Positions 1-5,796 of a stretch of 8,577 nucleotides of DNA are shown here, piece after piece (position 1 is the first letter of the stretch; each line of letters starts with the position of its first letter). The stretch is taken from positions 1 to 8,577 of the forward strand of contig DAOUPC010000108.1 in the NCBI GenBank assembly GCA_030626365.1, written 5' to 3'. The position numbers and the translations under genes are program-made. The DNA comes from Paracoccaceae bacterium. GTDB lineage: Bacteria > Pseudomonadota > Alphaproteobacteria > Rhodobacterales > Rhodobacteraceae. The notes under the pieces are model-generated. The model saw only the letters and a list, made by a program, of their open reading frames with translations. It searched no databases and had not been told where the DNA came from.

Positions 1-1
1 C

Positions 2-451
2 AGGGTGACGGCGATTTACGAGGGCACCAATGGCATTCAGGCGATGGACCTTGTGGCGCGCAAGATGATGGACGGCGGAGAGGCCGCCTGTCACCTGCTG
101 GATGAAATCGAAACCCACGCCGAAAGCGCGCGCACCGCCAACCCCAGAATGGCCGAGGTGGTATGGCAGGCAAATGAATCCCTGCGCGAGGCGACTGAAT
201 GGCTGGTGGGGCAGGGCGACATGAACGACCGGTTTGCCGGGGCCGTGCCCTATTTGCGCGCCTTTGCAAGGGTGCTGGGGGCGCATTACCACCTGATCGC
301 CGCACAGGCCGATCCGGGCGGGCCGCGCGAAAAGCTGGCAAGGTTCTATATCACAAGGATGTTGCCGGAACACGCGGGCCTTCTGGCCCATGCCCAGGCC
401 GGGGCCGAAGGGTTGTTCGATCTGAGCATTGACGATTTGGCAATGGGCTGA
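2..451 (+). CDS. Acyl-CoA dehydrogenase, C-terminal part (5' end outside window)
   Basis: The gene enters the window already open; the first full codon is at position 2 and the TGA is at 449-451, leaving about 149 residues. The opening run contains the YEGTNGIQ signature (codons from 17). In acyl-CoA dehydrogenases the Glu of this motif is the catalytic base that removes the alpha proton of the acyl-CoA, with FAD as acceptor. The roughly 120 residues after it form a helical tail ending in a REKLARFYITRMLPEH segment. This tail is typical of the long (about 590-residue) subfamily that includes DmdC, the 3-methylmercaptopropionyl-CoA dehydrogenase of DMSP breakdown, and other beta-oxidation-like enzymes. 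The substrate cannot be told from the C-terminus, so no symbol is given. The enzyme would be cytoplasmic. The next gene starts 17 bases after the stop, so co-transcription is likely. Confidence 0.88.
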   Translation, partial: RVTAIYEGTNGIQAMDLVARKMMDGGEAACHLLDEIETHAESARTANPRMAEVVWQANESLREATEWLVGQGDMNDRFAGAVPYLRAFARVLGAHYHLIAAQADPGGPREKLARFYITRMLPEHAGLLAHAQAGAEGLFDLSIDDLAMG

Positions 452-499
452 CGGGGGACTGACGGGGGATGGACGGCACAGGAAACAGCACAGGAAACG
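448..499 (+). repeat. Two adjacent short tandem duplications at a gene junction
   Basis: The 11-base unit CTGACGGGGGA is present twice in tandem without mismatch (448-458 and 459-469). It carries the stop codon of the acyl-CoA dehydrogenase, and the last base of the second copy is the A of the downstream ATG. A second tandem pair follows: GCACAGGAAAC at 476-486 and 488-498, a 12-base period. It encodes the repeated residues TGNS/TGNG near the N-terminus of the next protein. Both are read directly from the sequence. Replication slippage is the likely origin. Confidence 0.8.
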
Positions 500-1551
500 G
501 TACGGCGGATGGCGCAACACGAATGACCCTGCGCTATCCCTGGGACACGCCACCTGAACGCGGGCAGGCGATTGAGGTGGCGGATGGTGTGCTGTGGATG
601 CGGCTGCCATTGCCGATGAAACTGGACCATGTGAACGTCTATGCGCTGGATGATGGCGATAGCTGGACAGTGATCGACACCGGGTTCGATTCGCGCCTGA
701 CCCGCGAGATATGGGGCGAGTTGATGGCCGGGCCACTGGCGGGCAAGCCGGTAAAGCGGGTCATCGTCACGCATCACCACCCCGATCACGTGGGGCTGGC
801 CGGCTGGTTTCAGGCCGAACACGGTGCTACCCTGATCACCACCCGCACCGCCTGGCTGTTTGCCAGGATGCTGGTGCTGGACAGCCATACCACGCCTGCG
901 CCCGAAACCATTGATTTCTGGCAAAGTGCGGGCATGGACCCCGAGATACTGGCGCAGCGCAAGCAGGACCGCCCGTTCAACTATGCCGATATTGTCGCGC
1001 CCATGCCGCTGGGGTTTCAGCGTATTCAGCAGGGCGACACGATCCGCATGGGCGGGCGCGTCTGGGACATCCACATAGGCAACGGCCATGCGCCGGAACA
1101 CGCGACATTCTGGAGCAGGGATGACAATCTGGTGATTTCGGGCGATCAGATCCTGCCGTCGATCAGTCCCAATGTCGGGGTTTATGCCACCGAACCCGAG
1201 GGCGACCCGCTGGCCGGCTGGCTTGAGGCCTGCGAGAGGCTGTCAAAACTGGCGAACGCCGATCATCTGGTGCTGGGCGGGCACAAGCTGCCATTTACCG
1301 GCCTGCCGGTCAGGATGCGGCAACTGATCGACAATCACCACGGCGCGCTGAAACGCCTGCTGGGGCATCTGGACAGTCCAAAGTCGGCCGCATCCTGTTT
1401 TCCCACGCTGTTCAAGCGACGGATCAGCGGGGATGTTTATGGTCTCGCGCTGGTCGAGGCGGTGGCGCATGTCATGCACCTTTGGCACGCGGGGGATGTT
1501 GTGCGGACACGGGGCAGGGATGGCACCTGGCTGTATCAGCGCAAGCAATAG
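469..1551 (+). CDS. MBL-fold metallo-hydrolase
   Basis: A 360-residue protein with the metallo-beta-lactamase metal-binding motif THHHPDH at 101-107 (H102, H104, D106, H107). Further expected ligands are H207 in GNGHAPEH, D226 in SGDQ and H272 in GGHK. Together these give a di-metal hydrolase site, as in glyoxalase II and related thioester or ester hydrolases. The last 90 or so residues resemble the winged-helix tail common in this subgroup. There is no signal peptide, so it should be cytoplasmic. Position directly after an acyl-CoA dehydrogenase hints at an acyl-CoA or thioester substrate, but this is only context. The first 18 residues are low-complexity (G/T/N) and built by a tandem repeat. 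The ATG at 523 (MTLRYPW...) is a credible alternative start; 469 is kept because a GGGGG run (453-457) sits about 11 bases upstream. Confidence 0.88.
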   Translation: MDGTGNSTGNGTADGATRMTLRYPWDTPPERGQAIEVADGVLWMRLPLPMKLDHVNVYALDDGDSWTVIDTGFDSRLTREIWGELMAGPLAGKPVKRVIVTHHHPDHVGLAGWFQAEHGATLITTRTAWLFARMLVLDSHTTPAPETIDFWQSAGMDPEILAQRKQDRPFNYADIVAPMPLGFQRIQQGDTIRMGGRVWDIHIGNGHAPEHATFWSRDDNLVISGDQILPSISPNVGVYATEPEGDPLAGWLEACERLSKLANADHLVLGGHKLPFTGLPVRMRQLIDNHHGALKRLLGHLDSPKSAASCFPTLFKRRISGDVYGLALVEAVAHVMHLWHAGDVVRTRGRDGTWLYQRKQ

Positions 1552-1604
1552 CGACAAACGGGTCTTGCGTTGCGTATTCACCGGATAACGCGCAAAATGT
1601 TGCG

Positions 1605-2069
1605 ATGAATAAAAAGAAAACCAAAACCACCAAAGCGGCCAAGGCCAGTAAACCCGACGCCCAGCCAAAGATGCACGAGGTCCACGCCGACCCCGACAGT
1701 TGTGCGGGGCTGGATTGTGTGCCCGATGCGGTGGCCCGAGAGGCCGAGACCAAAAGCCCGGCACAATGGGCCTATGAGCGGCTGATCCTGTATATCCAGA
1801 ACTTTGAAACGCAACTGGATGCGACACAAGAGGTGGCAATCGGGTTTACCGGCGGCGATGCCGGGGTGTTGCGGATCGAGGGTATGGGGTATTTCGACCC
1901 GGATATCGTGACCTTTTATGGCAGCGATTCGATGGGGATCAAAACCCAGCTTATCCAGCACGTAAGCCAGTTGAACGTGATGCTGCGTGCCTTGCCCCGG
2001 ACCGACGAGGAAGTGCCAGTCACCCGTATCGGGTTCCGGCTGGCGGCTGAACTGGAAAAAGGGCCCTGA
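1605..2069 (+). CDS. DUF6173-like small protein with lysine-rich N-terminus
   Basis: A 154-residue protein of unknown function. From memory of the family, the stretch from SPAQWAYERLILYIQ to VSQLNVMLRALP resembles DUF6173 proteins of Rhodobacteraceae; this was not searched. Residues 3-22 contain eight lysines (KKKTKTTKAAKASK and onward). An acidic linker follows with two cysteines (C33, C38), then the conserved-looking domain at about 52-150. No membrane segment or signal peptide is visible, so it is probably cytoplasmic. The reading frame is open back to 1482, but that part lies on top of the hydrolase gene in another frame. The ATG at 1605 is therefore preferred, although no convincing ribosome binding site precedes it. 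It follows the hydrolase by 53 bases and a possible terminator sits at its 3' end, so it may be the last gene of that unit. Confidence 0.72.
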   Translation: MNKKKTKTTKAAKASKPDAQPKMHEVHADPDSCAGLDCVPDAVAREAETKSPAQWAYERLILYIQNFETQLDATQEVAIGFTGGDAGVLRIEGMGYFDPDIVTFYGSDSMGIKTQLIQHVSQLNVMLRALPRTDEEVPVTRIGFRLAAELEKGP

Positions 2070-2100
2070 GGCAGAACGATCTTTGGGCGTCAGGGGTTTT
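2064..2100 (+). terminator. Possible intrinsic terminator after the DUF6173-like gene
   Basis: CCCTGA (2064-2069, including the stop codon) is the exact reverse complement of TCAGGG (2090-2095), with a 20-base loop. It is followed by G and four T residues (2097-2100). The stem is only 6 bp and the loop is long, so the call is tentative. A break in transcription here would separate the DUF6173-like gene from the phosphodiesterase gene starting 82 bases downstream. Confidence 0.35.
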
Positions 2101-2106
2101 CACCAC

Positions 2107-2124
2107 AGTGACAGTGACGGTGAC
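2107..2124 (+). repeat. Triple hexamer AGTGAC/AGTGAC/GGTGAC
   Basis: Three consecutive six-base units (2107-2112, 2113-2118, 2119-2124) differ at one base. They lie in the 82-base gap upstream of the phosphodiesterase gene, ending 27 bases before its ATG. The period of six does not fit the 11-base spacing of PHO-box half sites. It could be a regulator site or simple slippage. Confidence 0.5.
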
Positions 2125-2151
2125 GGGGCCGGAAATAACAAGGGATAGATT

Positions 2152-3996
2152 ATGAGCCATATTTCCGCTGTCGGGCAATCCTATCGGGATGCCTGGTCAC
2201 GCCGCAGGGTTTTTGTCACCGTGCAGGTCGTGTTGCAGGTGGTCACTTGGGCGGTGATCGCGCCGTTGCTGGCCGGGCTGGTCGCGTTGGCCGTGTCGCT
2301 AAGCGATCAATCGGCGCTGACCGATCAGGATATCGCCATGTTCCTGCTGACCCCCGGCGGGTTTGTTGTGGCTGTCGGCGTGTCGGGGGTGCTGCTGGTG
2401 GCCAGTGTCTGGGGCTTTGCGATGATGCTTGGCGTGCTGCGTGCCGGGCCGATGGCCCCGTGGCCGGCGGCAAGGCTGGCATTGTTCGCAGTGCTGCGCC
2501 GGGCCAGGAAACTGTTGGTATTTGCGGTTCTGTTCGTGCTGAGGGTGCTGGCGATGGTGGTGCCGTTCGTCGGGCTGGGGTTGTTGGTGGCCCGCACCTA
2601 CATGAGCGAGTTTGATATCAACTATTACCTGACCTATCGCCCGCCCGAGTTTCTGACCGGGGTGGCGATCATTGGTGTGCTGGTGCTGGTCATGGTCGGG
2701 GTTTTGCTGTGGGTTTGTTCCGGTTGGGCGCTGGCGCTGCATCTGGTGGTGTTTGGCGATGTGTCCCCCCTGGCCGCGTTCCGGCAAAGCAGTGAGCGGA
2801 TGCAGGGACAGCGCACAAGGCTGGCGGCAGGGGTGGTGATCTGGCTGGTGATCTGGCTGGCGCTGGCGGCGGGGCTGGGGATGCTGGCCGGTCTGGCCTT
2901 TCGGCTTGTGCCATTTGGCGCGGGCTCGGGGTTGAAGATGGCGCTGGGCCTGTCGTTGATCGTTGTGGCGATCTGGTCGCTGGCGGGGCTGGTGTTGACG
3001 GCGGTTGCCAAGGGGGCGCTGGCGCGGCTGCTGAACGGGTTTTACGAAGACGCCACACCGCTTGCGCCGCTGCCAAAGAGCGCCGCCGCCAGCCTGCGCC
3101 GTCGTCTGGTAACGGCCGGTTGTGTCGGGCTGGTTCTGGCGGGCGGGGCCGGTTGGGCGGCAATCAGGTTGCTGGATAATGTCCGGGCCGAGGATCGCGT
3201 GACGATCATTGCCCATCGCGGGGCGGCGGGGGCAAGGCCGGAAAATACCATGGCGGCGTTCGAGAAGGCGATCAAGGATGGCACGGACTGGATCGAACTG
3301 GACGTACAGGAAACACGGGATGGTGACATTGTCGTGGTGCATGACAGTGATTTCATGAAACTGGCCGGCGTTGACCTGAAGGTCTGGGACAGTGACCTTG
3401 CGGCCCTGTCGAAAATCGACATTGGCAGTTGGTTCGCGCCCCAATACAGCGATCAGCGCACGCCCCTGCTGCGTGATGTTCTGGAGCTGGCCAAGGGGCG
3501 CGCCAGGGTACTGATCGAGCTGAAGTATTACGGCCACGACCAGATGCTTGAAAAACGGGTGGCGCAGATTGTCGATGATCTGGGCATGGCGGATCAGATC
3601 GCAACGATGAGTTTGAAATACCCCGCCGTTCAGAAGATGCAGGAAATACGGCCGGATTGGCGCACCGGGGTTCTGGCGGCGACGGCGGTGGGCAATCTGG
3701 CCGGGCTGGATGGTGATTTCCTTGCCGTCAGCACGGCCACGGCGGGGCCGGTTCTGGCCCGCTCGATTCATGATGCGGGCAAGGATTTGTATGTGTGGAC
3801 GGTCAATGATCCGCTTGAGATGTCGCAGATGATCTCGATGGGGGTGGATGGGTTGATCACCGATGAACCGGCACTTGCGCGCCAGGTTCTTGAGGTGCGC
3901 GCAGGGCTGAACACGCCAGAGCGGTTGATCCTGTGGATGGTTCAGGAACTGGGGGTAAAGTTGAATGTCCGGGATTATCGTGATGATCAGCCCTAA
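2152..3996 (+). CDS. Membrane-anchored glycerophosphodiester phosphodiesterase
   Basis: A 614-residue two-part protein. Residues 1-341 hold about seven hydrophobic segments (near 20-50, 64-96, 121-147, 168-201, 225-250, 263-291, 319-341), like the membrane domain found in front of some GDPD enzymes. Residues 350-600 are a GDPD TIM barrel: AHRG (H355, R356), ENT (E364-T366), ELD (E382, D384), VHD (H397), IELK (E456, K458), then VWTVN and GVDGLITDEP near the end. The family hydrolyses glycerophosphodiesters, such as deacylated phospholipids, to glycerol-3-phosphate and an alcohol, using a divalent metal. Arg/Lys-rich loops (R17-19, R116-K120, R211-R223, K309-R318) alternate with neutral ones. 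By the positive-inside rule the N-terminus is cytoplasmic and the catalytic domain periplasmic. AAGGGA at 2140-2145, 6 bases before the ATG, supports this start. Its 3' end overlaps the next gene. Confidence 0.93.
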   Translation: MSHISAVGQSYRDAWSRRRVFVTVQVVLQVVTWAVIAPLLAGLVALAVSLSDQSALTDQDIAMFLLTPGGFVVAVGVSGVLLVASVWGFAMMLGVLRAGPMAPWPAARLALFAVLRRARKLLVFAVLFVLRVLAMVVPFVGLGLLVARTYMSEFDINYYLTYRPPEFLTGVAIIGVLVLVMVGVLLWVCSGWALALHLVVFGDVSPLAAFRQSSERMQGQRTRLAAGVVIWLVIWLALAAGLGMLAGLAFRLVPFGAGSGLKMALGLSLIVVAIWSLAGLVLTAVAKGALARLLNGFYEDATPLAPLPKSAAASLRRRLVTAGCVGLVLAGGAGWAAIRLLDNVRAEDRVTIIAHRGAAGARPENTMAAFEKAIKDGTDWIELDVQETRDGDIVVVHDSDFMKLAGVDLKVWDSDLAALSKIDIGSWFAPQYSDQRTPLLRDVLELAKGRARVLIELKYYGHDQMLEKRVAQIVDDLGMADQIATMSLKYPAVQKMQEIRPDWRTGVLAATAVGNLAGLDGDFLAVSTATAGPVLARSIHDAGKDLYVWTVNDPLEMSQMISMGVDGLITDEPALARQVLEVRAGLNTPERLILWMVQELGVKLNVRDYRDDQP

Positions 3997-4594
3997 GGCG
4001 TTTGTGCGACGTCTGGGTTCGTGCCTGAGTTTGGCGGCCGGATTGGCGGCCGGTTTGATGGCGGGGCTGGGAATTGCGCCGGGCTGGGCCGATGGTGAAA
4101 GCAGTTTTGGCCGGGCGCTGGAACTGCCGGCGCACAGGGCACTGATTGCCGGGCGCGCCGGTGTCACGGCGGATCCGTTTGAAACAGACGGATGCAGTGG
4201 CGGGTTGTCCGATGTCTGGCGGCTGGTGGCGGATCAGTTTCCGGGTTTCGCAAAGACCTATGATTCGACCCCGCCGTGGGAATCCTGCTGTGTCACCCAC
4301 GATGTGGCCTATCACAATGGCGTTAATGCGCCGGACGCCGGGGCCAGCTTTTCCGCACGGCTGGTGGCGGATCAGACGCTAGAGGCCTGCGTCGTGGACA
4401 TGGGGCACACCCGGCGCAAAGAACTGGCCGTGGTCTATGGTATTACCCCCGGTCAGGTGGAAACCGCCTATGCCACAATAGGCGGCGCGATGTTCTGGGC
4501 GGTGCGTTTCGGGGGTGGTCCCTGCACCGGATTACCCTGGAGGTGGGGGTTCGGGTATCCCGATTGTTCCATTCTGGGGCGCGGGGCCGATTAG
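3965..4594 (+). CDS. Secreted phospholipase A2-like protein
   Basis: A 209-residue protein. Basic residues (K11, R15, R16), a hydrophobic stretch at 17-38 and GWA before D43 form a signal peptide, so it should act in the periplasm or outside the cell. DGCSGG (75-80) resembles the calcium loop of bacterial and fungal PLA2. CCVTHDVAYH (108-117) matches the PLA2 active-site helix pattern CCxxHDxxY, with H112 and D113 as the expected catalytic pair. Six cysteines outside the signal peptide (77, 108, 109, 142, 187, 201) could form three disulfides. PLA2 enzymes release the sn-2 fatty acid of phospholipids. The gene overlaps the phosphodiesterase gene by 32 bases, indicating translational coupling. 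An ATG at 3983 would give a more classical short signal peptide and is a real alternative start. The family call rests on motifs; overall similarity to a characterised PLA2 was not tested. Confidence 0.72.
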   Translation: MSGIIVMISPKAFVRRLGSCLSLAAGLAAGLMAGLGIAPGWADGESSFGRALELPAHRALIAGRAGVTADPFETDGCSGGLSDVWRLVADQFPGFAKTYDSTPPWESCCVTHDVAYHNGVNAPDAGASFSARLVADQTLEACVVDMGHTRRKELAVVYGITPGQVETAYATIGGAMFWAVRFGGGPCTGLPWRWGFGYPDCSILGRGAD

Positions 4595-4600
4595 CCCCGC
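4581..4600 (+). terminator. GC-rich hairpin spanning the PLA2-like stop codon
   Basis: GCGGGGC (4581-4587) and GCCCCGC (4594-4600) are perfect inverted repeats around the 6-base loop CGATTA, which contains most of the TAG stop. No T-run follows, so it is not a textbook intrinsic terminator. It may still slow polymerase or protect the 3' end of the mRNA. Confidence 0.35.
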
Positions 4601-4711
4601 CCGGCTTCGCCCGGTTTGGTGATTGATCCCAAAAGGTGATTGACGTGGTGACAGGTGCGGTGGAATGCAGTATCGAGACTGTGAAACGCAAAGAAACAGG
4701 GCGATTGATCA
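4601..4711 (+). other. Gap before the aa3 oxidase subunit gene, with short repeats
   Basis: GGTGATTGA occurs twice in direct orientation (4618-4626 and 4635-4643), 17 bases apart. TTTGG (4615-4619) pairs with CCAAA (4629-4633) around the first copy. The second copy runs into TTGACG (4640-4645), a fair -35 element, but no convincing -10 lies 16-18 bases downstream. The palindrome TTGATCAA (4705-4712) touches the next start codon. A promoter for the 4712 gene is expected here but cannot be fixed. Confidence 0.4.
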
Positions 4712-4846
4712 ATGGCTGACTATAAGCACGGCGAAATGGACATCACTGCACAGACCGCAACCTTTGACGGGTTTATCCGTTTCTCTACAAAATTTGTGAT
4801 TGCCTGCATCGTTCTGGCGGTGTTTCTGGCCATTTTCCGCACCTGA
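4712..4846 (+). CDS. aa3-type cytochrome c oxidase subunit IV (44 residues)
   Basis: A very short gene, ATG at 4712 and TGA at 4844-4846. The product begins MADYKHGEMDIT, then TFDGFIRF, and ends with one membrane segment at about 27-42. This layout (MA-x-Y-KHGxMDI, Q-x-x-TFxGF, single helix) is what I know of the bacterial aa3 oxidase subunit IV family (COX4_pro_2), whose members are about 40-50 residues. The subunit is a small accessory helix packed against the core of the proton-pumping terminal oxidase in the inner membrane; in Rhodobacter and Paracoccus it is not strictly needed for activity. AGGG at 4698-4701 is a possible, rather distant ribosome binding site. The core oxidase genes are not nearby, which is usual. 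The next gene starts 8 bases after the stop. Confidence 0.87.
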   Translation: MADYKHGEMDITAQTATFDGFIRFSTKFVIACIVLAVFLAIFRT

Positions 4847-4854
4847 TTTTCCAA

Positions 4855-5466
4855 ATGTTGCGCTATCTTAGCTTTGCCTTGCTGGCACTGGCTGTTGCCG
4901 GGTGTTCTGCAAAACAAGAACCCAACGCGGATGCGGCGACCATTGCGGCCGTTTCCTATCGTGATCCGGGGCCGGCCACGCTTACCCTGTATACGATGAT
5001 CAACAACCGCAGCGGCAGCGGCGGGCACACATCGCTGATGATCAATGCCTCTGAGCGGGTGATTTTTGACCCCGCCGGGTCGTTCAAGGCCGATATCGTG
5101 CCTGAACGTGATGATGTGTTGTTCGGAATTACCCCGTCTGTCGAAAAGGCCTATCGCGGGTCGCACGCCCGCAGCACCTTTCACGTGCTGGTGCAAGAAA
5201 TCGAAGTGACCCATGAACAGGCCGAGATCGCCTATCGGCTGGCGCTGGCCAGTGGGTCGGTGGCGGGGGCGTTTTGCACCAGTGCGACATCAAACCTGCT
5301 AAGGCAGGTGCCGGGGTTCGAAGACATCAGTTCGGTGCTGTACCCAACCAAGCTGTCGGCGCAGTTCGAGACAATCCCAGGCGTCAAATCGACCCGGTAT
5401 TACGAAGATGACAGTGCCGATCTGCAAGAGGGCCTGGCCCGCAACAATGCGACCCTAAACCAGTAG
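4855..5466 (+). CDS. Predicted lipoprotein with His/Cys pair, function unknown
   Basis: A 203-residue protein starting with a lipoprotein signal: basic R3, hydrophobic 5-15 and the lipobox VAGC with C17 as the lipidated residue. S18 at +2 suggests outer-membrane sorting. Two blocks look functional: YTMINNRSGSGGHTSLMIN with H58, followed by RVIFDPAGSF, and FCTSATSNLLRQVPGF with C141. A His in a GGHTSL strand followed later by Cys at the start of a helix is the order seen in circularly permuted NlpC/P60-type papain-like hydrolases (YiiX/LRAT relatives), so a periplasmic amidase or peptidase is possible but unproven. No Shine-Dalgarno is visible. The 8-base gap to the oxidase subunit IV gene implies translational coupling. 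The 3' end overlaps azlD on the other strand by 12 bases. Confidence 0.8.
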   Translation: MLRYLSFALLALAVAGCSAKQEPNADAATIAAVSYRDPGPATLTLYTMINNRSGSGGHTSLMINASERVIFDPAGSFKADIVPERDDVLFGITPSVEKAYRGSHARSTFHVLVQEIEVTHEQAEIAYRLALASGSVAGAFCTSATSNLLRQVPGFEDISSVLYPTKLSAQFETIPGVKSTRYYEDDSADLQEGLARNNATLNQ

Positions 5467-5796
5467 ATACAGCAGCGCGAACAATGTGACTGCCCCGGCC
5501 AGTATTCCGGCGATCACACTTCTTGTCAGTACTCCGGCCACCACCGTTGCCAGGGCCGCGACCAGTCGGGGCACATCCGGTTCGCCCCCCGTGGCGGCGG
5601 GCCAGACCACCAGCGGCACCACCAGTGCCGGCAGGATGGCCACTGCCGTATAGCGCAGGTGACGCAGCAGCCAGGGCGGCAGGGGCCGGTCGCCAATGAT
5701 CCCGAGAAAAACAAACCGCAAGGCAAAGCTGCCGACGGCCATGCCGATGATGACGATCCAGACTGTTACAGGGTCCAGGCCCGGCGTGGCGTTCAT
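5455..5796 (-). CDS. azlD: AzlD family branched-chain amino acid export subunit
   Basis: A 113-residue, almost wholly hydrophobic protein with about four membrane helices. Features typical of AzlD are the opening VWIVIIGMAVGSFALRF, the block PPWLLRHLRYTAVAILPAL and a closing set of small-residue helices. AzlD is the small partner of AzlC (YgaH to YgaZ in E. coli). The pair exports branched-chain amino acids and related compounds across the inner membrane. The ATG (5794-5796 on the complement) overlaps the azlC stop as ATGA, so translation is coupled and the start is secure. The stop codon lies inside the last codons of the lipoprotein gene on the opposite strand, leaving no room for a dedicated terminator between the two converging units. 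Confidence 0.9.
   Translation of the reverse strand: MNATPGLDPVTVWIVIIGMAVGSFALRFVFLGIIGDRPLPPWLLRHLRYTAVAILPALVVPLVVWPAATGGEPDVPRLVAALATVVAGVLTRSVIAGILAGAVTLFALLYLLV

Noticed and set aside
346..1101. Minus-strand open frame of 251 codons opposite the MBL-fold hydrolase
   Set aside because: No family motif and biased shadow composition; the plus-strand frame has the complete metal-binding set.
1564..1590. Possible promoter before the DUF6173-like gene
   Set aside because: CTTGCG/TTGCGT and GATAAC can be paired as -35/-10 only with poor matches or wrong spacing.
2101..2130. Possible PHO box before the phosphodiesterase gene
   Set aside because: Repeated GTGAC units suggested CTGTCA half-sites on the other strand, but the period is 6, not 11, bases and the second half-site does not match.
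2299..4167. Long minus-strand open frame of 622 codons opposite the phosphodiesterase gene
   Set aside because: Its translation is a low-complexity run rich in R, P, Q and H with no recognisable motif, as expected when a G+C-rich gene is read antisense. The plus strand holds a clear GDPD.
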